Positions 24,963 to 33,278 of a stretch of 64,000 nucleotides of DNA are shown piece after piece. The translations under genes and the position numbers were made by a program. This DNA comes from Bin87 sp965262485. GTDB taxonomy: Bacteria > Chloroflexota > Dehalococcoidia > Lucifugimonadales > UBA3495. A model generated the notes under the pieces. The model did no database searches. It worked only from the letters and a program-made list of their open reading frames with translations, and was not told the DNA's origin. Position 1 is the first letter of the stretch. Each line of letters starts with the position of its first letter. The stretch lies in contig OZ253540.1 in assembly GCA_965262485.1 (NCBI GenBank), forward strand, positions 1,178,001-1,242,000. The letters are read 5' to 3'.

Positions 24963-25772
24963 TCAGATCATAAAGTTCATCTCACCCACTATCCGCTCCC
25001 CCAACTCCCGGTCGCCCTCGATTGCCACCGCGCCGTCGGACAGCGCTTTTTCTGCCGACCACCGCCCGGTTCCCAGGGCGTTGAACGCTGTCAGGCCCAT
25101 CGTCAGCCGCACCGTCGGCGATGGCGGCGCAACGTCCATCCGGTTCGCTCTCCCGTCAACCATGCTGAGGGCGACGGTTCCGCCGACTTCGCCGGTGATT
25201 TCGAATACTACCGTGGCGCCATCATCGGGTTTCACTTTTCGACCCACGACGAAAGGCATGGCCATTTCGGTACGGCCGTAGGCGTGCTCGGCAACGGGAC
25301 CGGACAGGTGGCCGGGGATGCCCAGCGCTCGGCGGATGTCCTGCTCGTGCACCCAGGCATCATAGATGCGGATGCGAAGCAGGTCGGAGTACGGGCCGCG
25401 ACCAAGCGGATTGTCGGTTTCGGAGGCGAAATCGTCGTCGGTCATGGCGCGCAGCGCGTCCAAACGTTCTCCGGTGATTTCGCGGAATTCCGCCAGAACA
25501 TCGGCGCCCGCGAATTGACGGCGATAATCCACCAGAACCTCGTTGCTCTGACCGACGTCGTTGCGGACGTGGGAAGTATCAGCAGGCTCGTGGGCGGGAG
25601 CCGGCCGTCCCAACAGGCGGCATTCGCTGCCCACCAGGTGGGAAACCTGATCCTGCACCGACCATCCGGGGCATTCGGTGGCGGTTGCCCACTGCTGTCC
25701 GGACAGGCCGGCGCACAATTCCGAAATGGAACGCCACACCATCTCCATGCGGTCTACCAAATCCTGGGACAT
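24963..25772 (-). CDS. maleylpyruvate isomerase-like (MDMPI/DinB-fold) protein
   Basis: 269 residues. The N-terminal four-helix DinB-like domain has the metal-binding His positions DQVSHLVGSE (about 45) and YDAWVHEQDIRRALG (about 145); the C-terminal half is SCP2-like (VVFEITGEVGGTVALSMVDG). This is the 'maleylpyruvate isomerase family, mycothiol-dependent' architecture. Members outside Actinobacteria may use another thiol or none; I see no mycothiol genes here. The ATG at 25772 has GGAG ten bases upstream; a TTG at 25781 is too close to it. Confidence 0.8.
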   Translation of the reverse strand: MSQDLVDRMEMVWRSISELCAGLSGQQWATATECPGWSVQDQVSHLVGSECRLLGRPAPAHEPADTSHVRNDVGQSNEVLVDYRRQFAGADVLAEFREITGERLDALRAMTDDDFASETDNPLGRGPYSDLLRIRIYDAWVHEQDIRRALGIPGHLSGPVAEHAYGRTEMAMPFVVGRKVKPDDGATVVFEITGEVGGTVALSMVDGRANRMDVAPPSPTVRLTMGLTAFNALGTGRWSAEKALSDGAVAIEGDRELGERIVGEMNFMI

Positions 25773-25794
25773 ACCGATCAATCTCCGTTGTTGA

Positions 25795-26034
25795 TTATTC
25801 GTTTTCTGAACGTGTCCAGCGGCATTCGGGCAAGTGCCCGTGGCCGCCAGCGTCGGGGCAGGTGCAGTGCAAATCGTCGCGCTTTACGTACCCCAACGAT
25901 TCCAGCCACCCGTTGAAACCGGCGTAGAATCCAAAGCCGTCGTCGATGGCGCGGTAGCCCGCCCGCAGAGCCGCCAGGACTTCCGATTGGCCAGGTGTGA
26001 TCAGCGCGTCGGTGGCTTCAGAGGGGGCGGACAT
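25795..26034 (-). CDS. hypothetical protein with a C-terminal Cys/His cluster
   Basis: 79 residues, not recognised. The first half is helical; the C-terminal part holds LHCTCPDAGGHGHLPECRW, with three Cys and two His in 17 residues, a possible metal site. It lies six bases after the next small gene and 22 bases before the MDMPI-like gene, so it could be part of that unit. Confidence 0.45.
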   Translation of the reverse strand: MSAPSEATDALITPGQSEVLAALRAGYRAIDDGFGFYAGFNGWLESLGYVKRDDLHCTCPDAGGHGHLPECRWTRSENE

Positions 26035-26040
26035 CTTGAT

Positions 26041-26244
26041 TCACTGGGCCAAAACTTCCGCTATATCCTGTGCGAACACCATGTCTTCCTCACCCACCTG
26101 ATCGGGATCATCCGGATTGGAAAGGTAACGCACGAACAGCCAGACACCATCCCTGGGATTGGAAACGACTTCGGCGGTTGCGTCGTTGCCAAGCCGAACC
26201 GCCTGACCGGTTTCGATGTCCATCAAGTTTACAATGTCAGCCAT
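26041..26244 (-). CDS. small acidic hypothetical protein
   Basis: 67 residues, not recognised. MADIVNLMDIETGQAVRLGN and the later DGVWLFVRYLSNPDDPDQ suggest a small beta-barrel or SH3-like fold, but this is only an impression. It leads a three-gene leftward run with the Cys/His protein and the MDMPI-like gene. Confidence 0.45.
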   Translation of the reverse strand: MADIVNLMDIETGQAVRLGNDATAEVVSNPRDGVWLFVRYLSNPDDPDQVGEEDMVFAQDIAEVLAQ

Positions 26245-26367
26245 GATGCACCATGTTGGGTTGAGATCGCGGATTGGAGTTCATGGAGAAACTGGCATGG
26301 CGGATGGCTCATATACGGCGGATTGCCAGTTCGCTGCGGTATCGGCCATTGCCCTGAAATAGCGCCG

Positions 26368-26913
26368 TTAGAAGAAGAAAGTCAGATTCTTGGCCAGCAG
26401 GACGTTCTGATCAAGCAGCACCTTGCGACGACTGATCCGCCACTGTCCGTCTTCCCGCCGGAGGGTGTCCTCGCGCCGCCCGACCAGGATGTCGGTTTCG
26501 GTTGCTACGCGATTGCGGTAGATGATGAAACGGCACCGCAGTGAAACCTCGTCGGCAGAGGCCGCATCGGGCTGAACATCCACAATCTCTACGTTGGTAA
26601 CCAGGTGCGCCAGTCTGGAAAGGGGTTCTTCGGCCCAATGGACGCCGGTCTGAATCTGTCTGACCCGCTGCGTCAGCGTTTCTTTCCCTTCGTCAAACCA
26701 GTTGATGTCCTGGCCCTGACGGGTGAACTCCCGTTCCAGTTCGCTGAACTTCACATTGCGCCGCAGGGGCACCCAATAACGGACATCGGCGGCGATCAAT
26801 TCCAGCCATTCGTCGTACCGGCGTTCGTCCAGCAGGTTGGCTTCGTGATAAAGAAAAGCCTCGATGTCCTGCCGCAACAGCAGCAGGGCGACGGCATCGT
26901 TGATAGCAACCAT
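26368..26913 (-). CDS. aromatic-ring-hydroxylating dioxygenase, beta subunit
   Basis: 181 residues from the ATG at 26913, seven bases after the alpha subunit stop. Cystatin-like beta subunit: DIEAFLYHEANLLDERRYDE (about 12-31), WLELIAADVRYWVPLRRN, and the terminal strands LRREDGQWRISRRKVLLDQN. It has a structural role in the alpha3-beta3 oxygenase and carries no metal site. The frame extends back to 27177 but that part lies inside the alpha gene. Confidence 0.9.
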   Translation of the reverse strand: MVAINDAVALLLLRQDIEAFLYHEANLLDERRYDEWLELIAADVRYWVPLRRNVKFSELEREFTRQGQDINWFDEGKETLTQRVRQIQTGVHWAEEPLSRLAHLVTNVEIVDVQPDAASADEVSLRCRFIIYRNRVATETDILVGRREDTLRREDGQWRISRRKVLLDQNVLLAKNLTFFF

Positions 26914-26920
26914 CCTGTGC

Positions 26921-28312
26921 CTACCTGGAGCTGGATCCGTTGGCCCCGTTGCCGTGACGCCATCCAGCCAGTTCGTCCCAGTCGCGAGCGGCCATAAAGT
27001 CAGCCCAACGGGTGTAGAACGTGCGCTGATTCTGCTCTCCGGCGCGGGCTTTGGTCGTATCGAGCACCGTGCCCGGCAGACGCAGGCCGCCGTCCTCAAA
27101 ATCGTCCACGGCGTAACCCATACCCATCTGATAGTTGTAGGAACGTCGGCGCGCCATTGCGCCGCGGCTGGCGGCATGGGCGTAGTTCCAGTTTTCCATA
27201 TCGTCCTGCTCGGTCAATCCGCTGGGCCCAGAATAACGGATGTAGTACTGGCGCAGGAATTCTTTGACTTCGGGTGGAGCCGTGCTGTCCACCAGGTACC
27301 AGCGCCAAACCTCGGTCTGGTCGGGTCCTCGGGGATGCCAAACCGCGATGCTGCGGGGCTGGCGCGGCAGGTAGGACATATTGGGAAAGATCGTGCCCGG
27401 CCCCCCCATGATGCGCCACAACTGGCCCTGTCGCTCTTTGCGGGCAATCTCACAGGCATGGAAATATTCAGCGACGATTGGATCGTTCTGGTAGGACCGC
27501 ATGGGTTGAGCCTCTTCAGGTCTCAGGAAGATGACCGTCCCGTGACCGCGCTCCGGGAAGGACACGTCCAGCGACTTGGCTCCCTCCCGCTCACTGTTAT
27601 CCCGACGACCCTGACCCGACGGGCCGATGCCCACGAGGTCAACGGATCGATGGCTGATGTTGTGGTAGCGGTCGCCGATGAAGTTCTCGGCCGGGAATTT
27701 CCAGTTGGAAGGCACCAGCCACTTTTCGATACCGCCGATAATCTCGGTGCCGCCTTCCGAGCCGTCCCAGCCGTCAAAAAGGATATCAAGGTAGGTGCGG
27801 AATTCGCCGATGTACTCGAGGAAATCGGGAGCCTGGGGGTCCCAACTGGCCCAGATGCCACCTTTATAATTCGTCATGCGGGGCACCCGAAGCAGGCCCC
27901 ATTGGGATTTATCCAGCTCCTCGTGGTAGGCATCCTTGTAGTAAGGAACGCCGACCAAAGCGCCATCGGTGGCGAAACTCCAACCGTGATACGGGCAGGA
28001 GAAGATGGGGGTATTGCCCTCGTCGTACCGGCAAACCTTCATCCCGCGATGGGTGCAGGAATTGAGAAACACATGCACCTCGCCCTGCCGGTCGCGGCAC
28101 AGGATTACCGACTCTTCGCCCATGGATGAGATAAAGAAATCGCCGGGCTTGGATACCTGGCTTTCGTGGCCGATGAACAGCCAGGCCCGGGTGAAAATGC
28201 GCTCCTGTTCTTCGGCGTATATGTCGGAGTTTACGAAGATTTCTCGGCTGACAAGACCGTTTTCTTGGTCCACCATGCCACTGAAAGTACTGGGTTGAAA
28301 GGTAATTGCCAT
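26921..28312 (-). CDS. aromatic-ring-hydroxylating dioxygenase, alpha subunit (Rieske)
   Basis: 463 residues from the ATG at 28312, GGAG eight bases upstream. The Rieske [2Fe-2S] ligands are CTHRG (about residue 85) and CPYHGW (about 105). The mononuclear iron site is FIGDRYHNISHRS (about 210-222, two His and, later, an acidic ligand), with the bridging Asp. The catalytic domain continues with WRWYLVDSTAPPEVKEF. Alpha and beta form the terminal oxygenase that adds O2 to an aromatic ring; electron donors (ferredoxin and reductase) are not encoded nearby and must come from elsewhere. Substrate unknown. Confidence 0.92.
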   Translation of the reverse strand: MAITFQPSTFSGMVDQENGLVSREIFVNSDIYAEEQERIFTRAWLFIGHESQVSKPGDFFISSMGEESVILCRDRQGEVHVFLNSCTHRGMKVCRYDEGNTPIFSCPYHGWSFATDGALVGVPYYKDAYHEELDKSQWGLLRVPRMTNYKGGIWASWDPQAPDFLEYIGEFRTYLDILFDGWDGSEGGTEIIGGIEKWLVPSNWKFPAENFIGDRYHNISHRSVDLVGIGPSGQGRRDNSEREGAKSLDVSFPERGHGTVIFLRPEEAQPMRSYQNDPIVAEYFHACEIARKERQGQLWRIMGGPGTIFPNMSYLPRQPRSIAVWHPRGPDQTEVWRWYLVDSTAPPEVKEFLRQYYIRYSGPSGLTEQDDMENWNYAHAASRGAMARRRSYNYQMGMGYAVDDFEDGGLRLPGTVLDTTKARAGEQNQRTFYTRWADFMAARDWDELAGWRHGNGANGSSSR

Positions 28313-28398
28313 CGTGATTCTCCGTTGGTGGTTGCCCAAACGACAGGTTCCAGCATGGTAACACAACGCACCGGCGCTAAACCTGCGGAACTCCCGGT

Positions 28399-29286
28399 TT
28401 AACTTTCGCTCAAGCTCTGCCCCGCCAGTTCCTCCAGGATACGGGCCACCACCGGGTAGCCATCGCTGCCCCAGCCACGTTCCTGGGCGGCCCGGTACAG
28501 CGCATCCGCCGCTGAGCCGGTGGTCGCTGGCACGTTCAATCGTGCGGCCAGGGCACACGCCAACGCCACGTCTTTGGCGACGATGTCCAGAGTACCGCCG
28601 GCCTGGTAGGAACCGTCTAGAATGGCGTTGGGGATCGCGTTGAAAGCCCGACTGGCGCCAGCGCTGACGGGAACAATCTCAGCCAGTACCGCCGGATCGA
28701 TTCCGGCTGCCTTGCCAATCAACATGCCCTGTATCGCTGCGATCAGGTTGGTGTATCCCATGTATTGCGTTGCCAGCTTGGCGGCACATCCGGCGCCGGA
28801 TTCACCGACATAAAAAACTCGTGCCGCAACTGTCTCAAGATCGGCAGAAACCTGATCGAAAACAGATCGGTCGCCACCGACCATCATGGTCATGTTGGGC
28901 GGCCGGCCGCTGACCGGCGCGTCGAGCATCGCCACACCATTCTGCCGACACGCGGCGGCAACGCGCCGGGCGACGTCGGGATCGTCGGTGGTGGTATCCA
29001 CCAGCACCGCGCCATTCGCCATGCCGGCGAGGGCGCCCGTTTCGTCGCCCAGCAACGCCGATACCACCTGATCGGGGCCGGGTAGGGATGACCAAACTAC
29101 CTCGCAGCCCTCGGCCGCCTGCCGTGGCGTATCCGCCCAGGATGCGCCGCGTTCCAGCAATGATTCCGCAGCCGACCGGCGCAAATCGTGGACAGTTAAG
29201 TCGTTTCCGGCGTCCAGCAGACAGCCGGCCATCAGGCTGCCCATAGTGCCGACACCGATAAACGCGTGTCGCTGCGGCGTGATCAA
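28399..29286 (-). CDS. NAD(P)-dependent beta-hydroxyacid dehydrogenase (3-hydroxyisobutyrate dehydrogenase-like)
   Basis: 295 residues. Rossmann motif FIGVGTMGSLMAGCLLDAG at the N-terminus, the substrate loop MLDAPVSGRPPNMTMMVGGD (about 120-140) and catalytic Lys in GAGCAAKLATQYMGY (about 170). In typical members the position four after that Lys is Asn; here it is Gln, so the substrate or rate may differ. The start used is a TTG at 29286 without a clear ribosome site and is uncertain. It lies 86 bases upstream of the dioxygenase alpha gene in the same direction and may act on its downstream products. Confidence 0.85.
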   Translation of the reverse strand: MITPQRHAFIGVGTMGSLMAGCLLDAGNDLTVHDLRRSAAESLLERGASWADTPRQAAEGCEVVWSSLPGPDQVVSALLGDETGALAGMANGAVLVDTTTDDPDVARRVAAACRQNGVAMLDAPVSGRPPNMTMMVGGDRSVFDQVSADLETVAARVFYVGESGAGCAAKLATQYMGYTNLIAAIQGMLIGKAAGIDPAVLAEIVPVSAGASRAFNAIPNAILDGSYQAGGTLDIVAKDVALACALAARLNVPATTGSAADALYRAAQERGWGSDGYPVVARILEELAGQSLSES

Positions 29287-29328
29287 ACTGCTGGCCCGAA
29301 AATGACGGAGTTTGTACCAAATATCAGA

Positions 29329-30495
29329 TCAGTAATGGTCCACCAGCGGTATCTCGTGCAGGGCAGGTATAACCTCTTTGCCGATCAGTTCGATGGAACG
29401 CATCACGTCGGCGTGGTCCATCGCACCCTCGTTGCCGTAGACGTGCAGGTAGCCGGGGTTGAGCCGGTCAATAATCATCGACAACTTTTCCCGGACGGTG
29501 TCGGGGCTGCCCACGATAATGTTGTTGGCATCCTGCAACTCTTCATAGGTCATCGTGCGACCGAACCCGCCAGCTCCGGGAAGAGTGCGCTGGATATCGA
29601 CCGCCTCTCGCGACTGGTACCCGGGAGGATCATTGTGCTCGCGCGGCCCGCGATTGCGATGTTCCTGAGTCCACAAGAATTCGCGGCCAATCTCCTGAGC
29701 CTTCTCGTCGGTGTCCGCGCAGAAAATCCGGAGCAGATAACCGAAGTGTTCCGGGCCCGGCTCGAAGCCGGTTTCGCGAGCGGTATCGATATACACGTCG
29801 CGCAGGCGGTGGGTGTGTTCCAGCAGAGAACCCAGGTTCATGTAGGGATGCTGGTGGCGGGCCGCCCAGACCACGCTCTCCGGGCTGCTGAATCCGGGGA
29901 ACCAGATGGGCGGGTGGGGTTTTTGCATCGGGAGCACCCACGGGTTCACTGCTCGGTAATGGTAATACTCGCCTTCGTAACGGAACGGACCCGGCTCGGT
30001 CCAGCACTTGATGATGAGGTCGTGGGCTTCTTCAAAACGGTCCCGGTTCTGTGGCGGAGCGATTCCACCCTGCAGGGTTTCAACCGCCGTGCCGCGCACG
30101 AATCCAGAGATGATCCGGCCACCCGAGATACAGTCCAGCATGGCAATCTCTTCCGCCATGCGGATGGGATCATTGACGGCGATCACGTTGCCGAGGATGG
30201 CGATTTTAGCCTTGCGAGTTACTTTGGCGATAACCGCCGCGTCAATGTTGACGGCAGGTTTCATGCACCAATAGGACGAATGGTGCTCGTTGGACATGAT
30301 GCCGTCGAAGCCGTTTTCGTCGGCCCAGGCGTACTGGTCGTGGTACTGATTGTAAAGGACATGGGCCTTTTCGGGATCGAAGTAAGTGTTAGGGAACCCC
30401 AAGCGGCCCGATTCATACTGGGCAACATCTTCATTGGTTATGGGTGCGAATGGTTGCTCAGAAAACCAGAAAACTTCCACCTTATCTTTCGGCAT
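29329..30495 (-). CDS. LLM class flavin-dependent monooxygenase (long form)
   Basis: 388 residues with AAGGAGG seven bases before the ATG. Luciferase-like features: ADENGFDGIMSNEHHSSYW (His-His active-site loop), AKIAILGNVIAVNDPIRMAE, ISGGRIISGFVRGTAVETLQ and the lid region PPIWFPGFSSPESV. The EHH loop and an extended C-terminus match the bacterial-luciferase-like monooxygenases expanded in SAR202 genomes. It precedes the hydroxyacid dehydrogenase and dioxygenase genes in one direction, so all four may form a catabolic unit. Confidence 0.88.
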   Translation of the reverse strand: MPKDKVEVFWFSEQPFAPITNEDVAQYESGRLGFPNTYFDPEKAHVLYNQYHDQYAWADENGFDGIMSNEHHSSYWCMKPAVNIDAAVIAKVTRKAKIAILGNVIAVNDPIRMAEEIAMLDCISGGRIISGFVRGTAVETLQGGIAPPQNRDRFEEAHDLIIKCWTEPGPFRYEGEYYHYRAVNPWVLPMQKPHPPIWFPGFSSPESVVWAARHQHPYMNLGSLLEHTHRLRDVYIDTARETGFEPGPEHFGYLLRIFCADTDEKAQEIGREFLWTQEHRNRGPREHNDPPGYQSREAVDIQRTLPGAGGFGRTMTYEELQDANNIIVGSPDTVREKLSMIIDRLNPGYLHVYGNEGAMDHADVMRSIELIGKEVIPALHEIPLVDHY

Positions 30496-30683
30496 GTCGA
30501 GCCTCCTTGCTGTTTTCAGCCGTCATTGCCCGTATGTGTTGAGGATGCCGTCAGTATAGGGACGCCGACACGGGGCGGCAAGGGCAAAGACGCTGCTGCA
30601 TTTAAAGCATCTACCTTTACAGGCTGTAACCAATTTCACAATGGTACAATCGGATTTAGCCACTGAGCGTAGGGGTGTTCCTT

Positions 30684-31446
30684 GTGAAAGCCAATAAATC
30701 GTACCCGGCCCAATTGTTCAATCAAGCGATACGATACGAGATCCCACCGTACCAGCGGCGCTACATATGGGAGCAAGAAAAGCAGTGGGAGCCGCTGTGG
30801 GAGGACGTTCGGGACACAGCTGAGGATTGGCGGCCGTACATTCCCTCATTTCATGGGGACGGTGGTTCTTGATCATCGATCTGGCGAGCATGCTGTAACC
30901 CAAGTGCGACTGTGCACAGTCGTAGATGGTCAGCAGCGGTTGACCACTATCCAACTGCTCCTTGATGCCGTTCAAGAGGCATTTGAGCGGCGCGAATTCA
31001 CGGATTCCGCAGGCCGATTGGCTCGGCTGGTGCTGAACGACCAACTTTTCTGGGGCAACGACTTCGACCGACACTTCAAAAGGGGCGCATACTGGCCTTT
31101 ACCCGTGGATACTGACGACGAGAGTTCGGTGTCGGTAAATCGCGACCGGCTAGTCCACTCCATTGGCAACTTAACTTTGTGCACTGGCCCCCTCAATTCC
31201 AGTATGTCTAATGGCCCATGGCTGACCATACCCGCAGAGCCGGGCAAGCTTGGAGTGCTGGGGAAACGTGAGGAGTTGAACAAGCACACTGTCCTTTCCC
31301 TCAACAGGGAGTTGCTGGACAACGCGCCCGACATATGGGACGAATCAGCAATCGCAGAACGCGCCCACGACTTTGCCAAGCGGCTATCAAAGTCTGGCCC
31401 CATGCCGACGGCATCTAGCAACACCCAAGCCAACCAGGAGGTCGCC
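30684..31446 (+). pseudogene. decayed DUF262/DUF1524 (GmrSD-like) restriction gene
   Basis: GmrSD-type proteins are modification-dependent nucleases of about 600 residues. Here the DUF262 start is visible from the GTG at 30684 (IRYEIPPYQRRYIWEQEKQW), then the frame shifts near 30845 and continues as HFMGTVVLDHRSG and the nucleotide-site motif TVVDGQQRLTTIQLLLDA. The bulk of the protein is missing: after about 60 residues the sequence jumps to the DUF1524 end (YWPLP, LVHSIGNLTLCTGPLNSSMS). With a frameshift and a large internal deletion it cannot be functional. The remaining frame continues into the antitoxin gene next to it. Confidence 0.75.
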
Positions 31447-31449
31447 CGG

Positions 31450-31665
31450 ATGACCACCAAAAACAACCCACGTGCCGGCCAGCCCGCCACTACTAATAAC
31501 CAACACAATGGTAACAGCGCCAGCGAACCGCTTACTGGTGAGGAGCGCGATGCCATACGTGAGTACTACCGCTCCCTCACTTTCAAGGAGTTTCTGGCCG
31601 TATGCCCCATCGACGGAATTGACCTGATGCGGAGCCGAGAACTCCCCCGTAGCACTGAGTTGTAG
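31450..31665 (+). CDS. VapB-like antitoxin, in frame with the decayed GmrSD gene
   Basis: 71 residues from the ATG at 31450, which has a strong AGGAGG at 31436-31441. The N-terminal part is Asn/Thr/Pro-rich and probably disordered; the C-terminal part (TGEERDAIREYYRSLTFKEF, then DGIDLMRSRELPRSTEL) looks like a toxin-binding tail. Its TAG overlaps the GTG of the PIN toxin by one base, the coupling typical of vapBC. No DNA-binding domain is evident. It is called an antitoxin mainly from context. Confidence 0.6.
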   Translation: MTTKNNPRAGQPATTNNQHNGNSASEPLTGEERDAIREYYRSLTFKEFLAVCPIDGIDLMRSRELPRSTEL

Positions 31666-32078
31666 TGTTCCTGCTCGACACCAACGTCGTCTCAGAATTG
31701 CGCCGGGGAGAACGATGCAATGTCGGGGTCGCTGCCTGGTATGCCGGCGCTCAAGATGCGGACCTGTTCATCAGCGTTCTGGTCATTGGTGAAATTCGGA
31801 AGGGAATCGAAATCGTGCGCCGACGCCAAGACTACCGACAGGCGGAAATTCTGGCAGTATGGTTAGAAACGTTGCGGGGCTTCTTCTCCGATCGTTTGCT
31901 GCCGGTCGATAGCAGCATTGCCAATGCTTGGGGAGAACTGTACGCCATTCGCAACGTGCCTATTATTGACGGGCTCATCGCCGCTACAGCTAAAGTCTAC
32001 AACCTCACTTTGGTAACCAGAGATGTCGCCGGTGTCCGGGGGCTGGGCGCCGATGCGCTCAATCCTTTCACCAGCTGA
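31665..32078 (+). CDS. vapC: PIN-domain ribonuclease toxin (VapC family)
   Basis: 137 residues from a GTG. The PIN acidic residues are present: Asp in FLLDTNVVSELRRG (residue 5), Glu in VIGEIRKGIE (about 44), Asp in PIIDGLIAATA (about 107) and Asp in VTRDVAG (about 125). VapC toxins cut tRNA or rRNA with Mg2+. Translation should be coupled to the upstream antitoxin through the TAGTG overlap. The FitB-like YAIRNVPIIDGLIAATAKVY helix is well conserved. Confidence 0.88.
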   Translation: MFLLDTNVVSELRRGERCNVGVAAWYAGAQDADLFISVLVIGEIRKGIEIVRRRQDYRQAEILAVWLETLRGFFSDRLLPVDSSIANAWGELYAIRNVPIIDGLIAATAKVYNLTLVTRDVAGVRGLGADALNPFTS

Positions 32079-32098
32079 GCGAAATCCAAAGCACTTGT

Positions 32099-32908
32099 TT
32101 ACACCCCCTGGAACCATGCCGGGCGCTTTTGCGAGAACGCCCGGATCCCTTCCTGGAAGTCGCGCGTCAATCCGATGTTCGCGATCGCTTCGGTTTCAGA
32201 ATCCAGTTGTGTGGCCAGGTCAGAATCCCAACTGCTATCGAACAGGGCTTTGACCCTGCCGTAGGCGCGGGTAGGTCCCTGGGCCAGCCGGTCGGCAGTC
32301 TCCATGGCGTGCCGTTCAAAGTGGGAGGATTCGAATACCTGGCTGACGAGACCCAGTTCCAACGCATATTGGGCTCCGATGGGTTGTCGCGCCAGGTAGA
32401 TATCCATGGCACGGCCCTGGCCGACGATGCGCGGCAGCATGTAGGTGGACCCGCCATCCGCGGTGCAGCCGATATTGGCGTAGGCCAACAGGAACCGGGC
32501 GTCGGTGGACGCGATGCGCAAATCGCAGGCGAGGGCCAGGCTGAAACCGGCGCCGGCTGCAACGCCGTTCACTGCCGCCACCACCGGCTTGTCCAGGCGG
32601 CGTATGCCCATGACCACCTCGCGGTGCAGATCATCGGCAAGCTGACGCAGGTGGGCTGAAAGACCTTCGGGACCGCCTGCGTCGAGTTGCGCGGTGAAAT
32701 CCCGCACGTCGGCGCCAGCGCAAAACGCTCCATCGACACCGGTGATCAGGACGGCCCTGACATCGCCAGCCCGACACGCTGCGACCGCCTCGCCAAGTTC
32801 CGCCACCATCCCCGGCGACAACGCGTTCCTGGCCTCCGGGCGGTTTAATCTGATAACCGCCAGCGCACCCTTATGTTCAAGTTGCACCCACGTGTCAGCG
32901 GTTGTCAT
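32099..32908 (-). CDS. enoyl-CoA hydratase/isomerase family protein
   Basis: 269 residues from the ATG at 32908, with GGAG upstream; the longer frame to 33055 lies inside the next gene. The crotonase fold shows LAVIRLNRPEARNALSPGM, the oxyanion motif GAFCAGADVRDF (about 60-71), AAVNGVAAGAGFSLALACD and the second active-site loop NIGCTADGGSTYMLPRIVG, where Asp stands where hydratases have Glu. It could be a PaaG-type hydratase or isomerase of CoA-bound unsaturated acids, as in fatty-acid or phenylacetate breakdown. Confidence 0.87.
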   Translation of the reverse strand: MTTADTWVQLEHKGALAVIRLNRPEARNALSPGMVAELGEAVAACRAGDVRAVLITGVDGAFCAGADVRDFTAQLDAGGPEGLSAHLRQLADDLHREVVMGIRRLDKPVVAAVNGVAAGAGFSLALACDLRIASTDARFLLAYANIGCTADGGSTYMLPRIVGQGRAMDIYLARQPIGAQYALELGLVSQVFESSHFERHAMETADRLAQGPTRAYGRVKALFDSSWDSDLATQLDSETEAIANIGLTRDFQEGIRAFSQKRPAWFQGV

Positions 32909-33269
32909 TAGAGTCTCCGCGAGGTGGGTTCTGCCCGTTCCCGTCGTTGCCTCCATTCTCCTCTGCCACCCGCGCATCATAGCCAAGCCGATAGCCTTCT
33001 CCACGGGCTTTGGCGATGTCTTTTTGTCGCCGTCGCCAAATTGCCTGACGGGCATAGTCTATTCCAAAAAGCACGATGTAGCCTCCCATTTCAAAGAATG
33101 TCCAGAACAACGCCGATAAGGGTACGAGCATTGACGCCGCAATCAGTGTTTCCAGGCCTTTCCATTCCCTACTTCCGAATGCCACTATCATTCCGATGGT
33201 TATCAGCAGGATAACCGCGGCCGCTACCGCAATTTTGACTGGAATGATGATGCGGCCCGGTTTTACCAT
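32895..33269 (-). CDS. small membrane protein with a charged tail, unknown
   Basis: 124 residues: two hydrophobic helices (KIAVAAAVILLITIGMIVAF and MLVPLSALFWTFFEMGGYIV) and a cytoplasmic tail rich in Arg, Lys, Gly and Asn (RQAIWRRRQKDIAKARGEGY). No family recognised. Its 3' end overlaps the start of the enoyl-CoA hydratase gene by 14 bases, so the genes are probably co-translated; it begins nine bases after ilvD ends. Confidence 0.55.
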   Translation of the reverse strand: MVKPGRIIIPVKIAVAAAVILLITIGMIVAFGSREWKGLETLIAASMLVPLSALFWTFFEMGGYIVLFGIDYARQAIWRRRQKDIAKARGEGYRLGYDARVAEENGGNDGNGQNPPRGDSNDNR

Positions 33270-33278
33270 TTTACACGG

